From assembly GCA_030145395.1 (NCBI GenBank), contig JAQYVR010000023.1, positions 1-39,799 on the forward strand: a stretch of DNA of 39,799 nucleotides. The letters are read 5' to 3'. Below the pieces are notes generated by a model. The model was not told the origin of the DNA and searched no databases. It worked only from the letters and a program-made list of their open reading frames with translations. Position numbers and translations under genes: made by a program. This DNA comes from Desulfobacteria bacterium. GTDB taxonomy: Bacteria > Desulfobacterota > Desulfobacteria > Desulfobacterales > C00003060. The first letter of the stretch is position 1. Every line of letters starts with the position of its first letter. Of this stretch, positions 37,439 through 39,799 are shown piece after piece.

Positions 37439-39799
37439 CTACGGACAGGTAACAGGCTTCAGGACGTGGAGTTTCCTCTTGTTGCTGTCTACGCCGTTGA
37501 TCGTCACCCAAACATTCCTGTCTCTGTAAGTATCGTAACCGTCAAAGAAGTTACATCCGTACCCCGGAACCACAAAGATAATCTTCTGGTTACTCCACAG
37601 CTTTATTCTGCTGCTGGTTCCGTCGTATGTTTTATTGGCGAAATGGACAATAACATCGTCTGGCGTGTCAGCGAAATTGTGGCCTATAATTCTGATCCTT
37701 TTCTTAGGCTCCTGGGAATCGGATTCAGGTATAAACTTCTTTATATGTGGGACCCCGTATACCGGCAGGCTAATATAGTCCGTCTTTGTTATGGTATCCG
37801 GCCCATTGGCATTCGTTGCCGTGAGAGACACCGTGTAGTCGTTAACGTCATAATAGGTATGCGTTGGGTTCCTCCTTGTGCTGGTCTTTCCGTCACCAAA
37901 ATCCCAAAGCCACTCAAAGGGAGCGCCGGTTGAACTGTCCAGAAAGAAAACCGTCAATGGGGCATCACCCTGTTGTGGGCTGCCTATGAATTCAGCGAAG
38001 TGTTGCACATCTATGTAGTTCGGCTTTGTTTCGACATCTGTGCCATCCGGCCCATCTATTGTCAACGAAACCGTATACTGATTAGCCACGTCATAGGTGT
38101 GCGAAGGATACTGCTCAGTGCTCGTGTTACCATCGCCAAAATCCCACAGCCAGTCGGTGATGGTACCTGTGGATTGATCAGTAAATTGAACAGCTAAGGG
38201 CAAAATACCCGAGGTTGGATCACCGGTGAAATCCGCTTGACTGACTTGCGTCGCCGTGCAGACTGTTGACGTCTCCACAACGGTGTCAAAAGGATCGAGG
38301 CTGGTGATCGACGGAAGCAGATAGGTATCCAGAACCAGCGCGCTCGTATCCACAGGTACAACAGCTGTATCCGTCACTGTGGCATTGGTGGTACCCATGG
38401 CCGTGCACCCAGCGATTTCTCCATTGAGGTCAACGCTCAGCACCCAGATATCAGCAAAATTGCTGTAGCCTTCCCCGAAGGATTCTGTCCAGCCAGCCAC
38501 CACATAACCGTCGGCAGACCGCCGGACGTGCCTGGCCTGGTCGTTTAGGCTTCCCCCATACGTTTTCTCCCACGCTACGGTGCCGTCGGCATTGATTTTC
38601 ATTAGCCAGACGTCATACTTCCCTTGACCAAAAGACGTCGTGGAACCTGCCATGACATAGCCACCGTCAACGGTCGGCGTGATGGAAGAAGCACCATCTT
38701 GAGCATCTTGAGCAAGACCGCTATAGCTCTTCTGCCACGCCACGGTCCCATCGGCATTGAGCTTCAGGACCCACATGCCTGGGTCACCGTCACCTGCCAC
38801 GATGTACCCACCATCGGCTGTTGCTTCAATGCTATTTGCCCGGTTCCACGGACCGTTGTCATAGGTCTTCTCCCAGGCGACCGTTCCGTCCGCATTGAGC
38901 TTGAGAATCCAGGAGTTGAAGTTCCCCTCACCACCAACGATGTAACCACCGTCCTGGGTTTCCTTAACGGCATAGGCCCGGTCATAGCCGCCGCCCAAAC
39001 TGTATGTTTTCTGCCATTCAGGATTGCCATTGACTCCAAGTTTCAAGACCCAGAAGTTGTAGCGGAGACCTGGGTTACTCTCACCGGCCATGATGTATCC
39101 GCCATCCGAGGTCTCCTGAATGGCTCCGACCCGCTGCGTATCAATATCGCCATAGAGCCTTTCCCACTCAGGATTCCCTTCCGCATCGAGCTTCAAAAGC
39201 CAAATATCGGGATGACGGGTATCCCCAAAGGAGAACGTATTCCCAGCCACGATACACCCACCATCAGCTGTGACCTCGACCGAATCCGCCTTATCACCTT
39301 GACTACCGGCATATGCCTTCTGCCATCGAATGGTGCCGTCTGAATTAAGCTTCGATATCCACAAGTCGGCCCCAAGAGCCGCCCAACCCGCTACGATAAA
39401 CCCGCCATCTGCCGTCGCCTGTATTGTCTCGCCACGATCGTTGCCAAATGAGCCCGCGGCGCCGAACGTCTTGGCCCACCAAGTCTCATCTCCCACATGG
39501 ATATGGTCAATCCTCTCCTTCATATCAGAGCCATTAGGACCAGTAACCGTCAGGCGGACTGTGTAGTCGCCGTCACCTGGATACTGGTGACTTGGGTTCT
39601 GCTCGGTGCTCGTATACCCGTCACCGAATTCCCACAGATAGTCCGTCACGACACCCACGGATTGATCCGTGAACTGAACGTCCACGGGCCTTGTCCCGCT
39701 GGTTGGAGTCGCCGCAAACTCGGACACAGGCCCGGAATTCACGTCAATGTAATCGATCCTCTCCTTCCAATCCGAACCCGCAGGCGCTGACACGGTCAA
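37439..39799 (-). CDS. large extracellular PKD/beta-propeller/IPT protein (C-terminal part, 5' end outside window)
   Basis: 786 residues are visible; the frame is still open at the window edge, where it encodes the end of a PKD domain (ending ERIDYIDV). A complete PKD domain follows (about 20-100, with YLWEFGDGYTSTEQNPSH). Seven repeats of about 50 residues span ~105-480, each with DGGYIVAG-like and WxLKLNADGTVAWEKTY-like strands, predicting a seven-bladed propeller. Two more PKD domains (WLWDFGDGNTSTEQYPSH and WLWDFGDGKTSTRRNPTH) and a terminal IPT/TIG-like domain (KKRIRIIGHNFADTP) end it. No sorting motif is visible at the C-terminus. Such proteins are normally secreted and bind surfaces or other molecules. 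It is convergent with the pentapeptide gene. The near-identical repeats may be prone to recombination. Confidence 0.85.
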   Translation of the reverse strand: MTVSAPAGSDWKERIDYIDVNSGPVSEFAATPTSGTRPVDVQFTDQSVGVVTDYLWEFGDGYTSTEQNPSHQYPGDGDYTVRLTVTGPNGSDMKERIDHIHVGDETWWAKTFGAAGSFGNDRGETIQATADGGFIVAGWAALGADLWISKLNSDGTIRWQKAYAGSQGDKADSVEVTADGGCIVAGNTFSFGDTRHPDIWLLKLDAEGNPEWERLYGDIDTQRVGAIQETSDGGYIMAGESNPGLRYNFWVLKLGVNGNPEWQKTYSLGGGYDRAYAVKETQDGGYIVGGEGNFNSWILKLNADGTVAWEKTYDNGPWNRANSIEATADGGYIVAGDGDPGMWVLKLNADGTVAWQKSYSGLAQDAQDGASSITPTVDGGYVMAGSTTSFGQGKYDVWLMKINADGTVAWEKTYGGSLNDQARHVRRSADGYVVAGWTESFGEGYSNFADIWVLSVDLNGEIAGCTAMGTTNATVTDTAVVPVDTSALVLDTYLLPSITSLDPFDTVVETSTVCTATQVSQADFTGDPTSGILPLAVQFTDQSTGTITDWLWDFGDGNTSTEQYPSHTYDVANQYTVSLTIDGPDGTDVETKPNYIDVQHFAEFIGSPQQGDAPLTVFFLDSSTGAPFEWLWDFGDGKTSTRRNPTHTYYDVNDYTVSLTATNANGPDTITKTDYISLPVYGVPHIKKFIPESDSQEPKKRIRIIGHNFADTPDDVIVHFANKTYDGTSSRIKLWSNQKIIFVVPGYGCNFFDGYDTYRDRNVWVTINGVDSNKRKLHVLKPVTCP

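Noticed and set aside
38624-39343. Plus-strand frame of 239 codons
   Set aside because: It is the antisense of the repetitive propeller region. Its length reflects the repeated composition of the sense gene.
1-39799. CRISPR arrays, tRNA or rRNA genes
   Set aside because: No regularly spaced short direct repeats, no cloverleaf-like sequence and no rRNA signature were found on reading both strands.

Overview
The window looks like a chromosomal segment of a Gram-negative, probably anaerobic bacterium. I infer Desulfobacterota (the old Deltaproteobacteria). The pointers are an outer-membrane beta-barrel C-terminus at the left edge, Wza/Wzc-type envelope export genes, a DUF362 protein with two 4Fe-4S motifs, PilZ proteins and a TGS-domain GTPase. 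Taxonomy is inference from gene content only. I see no rRNA, tRNA, CRISPR array or intact transposase.

Left part (1-9.5 kb): the end of a porin-like gene; a repeat-rich spacer with a MITE-like element; two minus-strand half-transporters that form a BmrCD/TM287-288-like heterodimeric ABC exporter; a divergent RNB-domain exoribonuclease; two tiny minus-strand genes; a second, inverted copy of the MITE-like repeat; and a translationally overlapping pair made of a TGS GTPase and a ModA-like solute-binding protein that lacks a signal peptide. A spacer of about 0.9 kb (9.5-10.4 kb) holds only repeats and hairpins.

Middle and right part (10.4-36.1 kb): almost every gene is on the minus strand and reads as one exopolysaccharide locus. 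Transcription would run from 36.1 kb down to 10.4 kb. Order: AlkP-superfamily enzyme, zinc-ribbon methyltransferase, AlkP, AlkP, Wzx-like flippase, FAD oxidoreductase, Wzy/WaaL-like O-antigen polymerase or ligase, secreted FG-GAP propeller/glycosidase-like protein, AlkP, GT4 glycosyltransferase, methyltransferase, DUF362 ferredoxin-like protein, Wza-like export lipoprotein, Wzc-like tyrosine autokinase, HEAT/TPR lipoprotein, response regulator, PilZ, PilZ. Polymer assembly (Wzx, Wzy), export (Wza, Wzc) and probable second-messenger control (two PilZ proteins and a receiver) therefore lie together. No initiating sugar-phosphate transferase and only one glycosyltransferase are visible, so the rest of the pathway must lie elsewhere.

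The most unusual feature is four divergent paralogues of a signal-peptide-less alkaline-phosphatase-superfamily phosphodiesterase in this one locus. All keep the putative metal-site residues and a shared C-terminal tail ending in LGY. Palindromic repeats sit in several gaps of the cluster, and two near-identical copies lie in opposite orientation at both ends of the AlkP-rich block.

Right edge (36.4-39.8 kb): a plus-strand pentapeptide-repeat protein, and the C-terminal 786 residues of a large surface protein with PKD domains, a seven-bladed propeller and an IPT/TIG-like domain that runs off the window.
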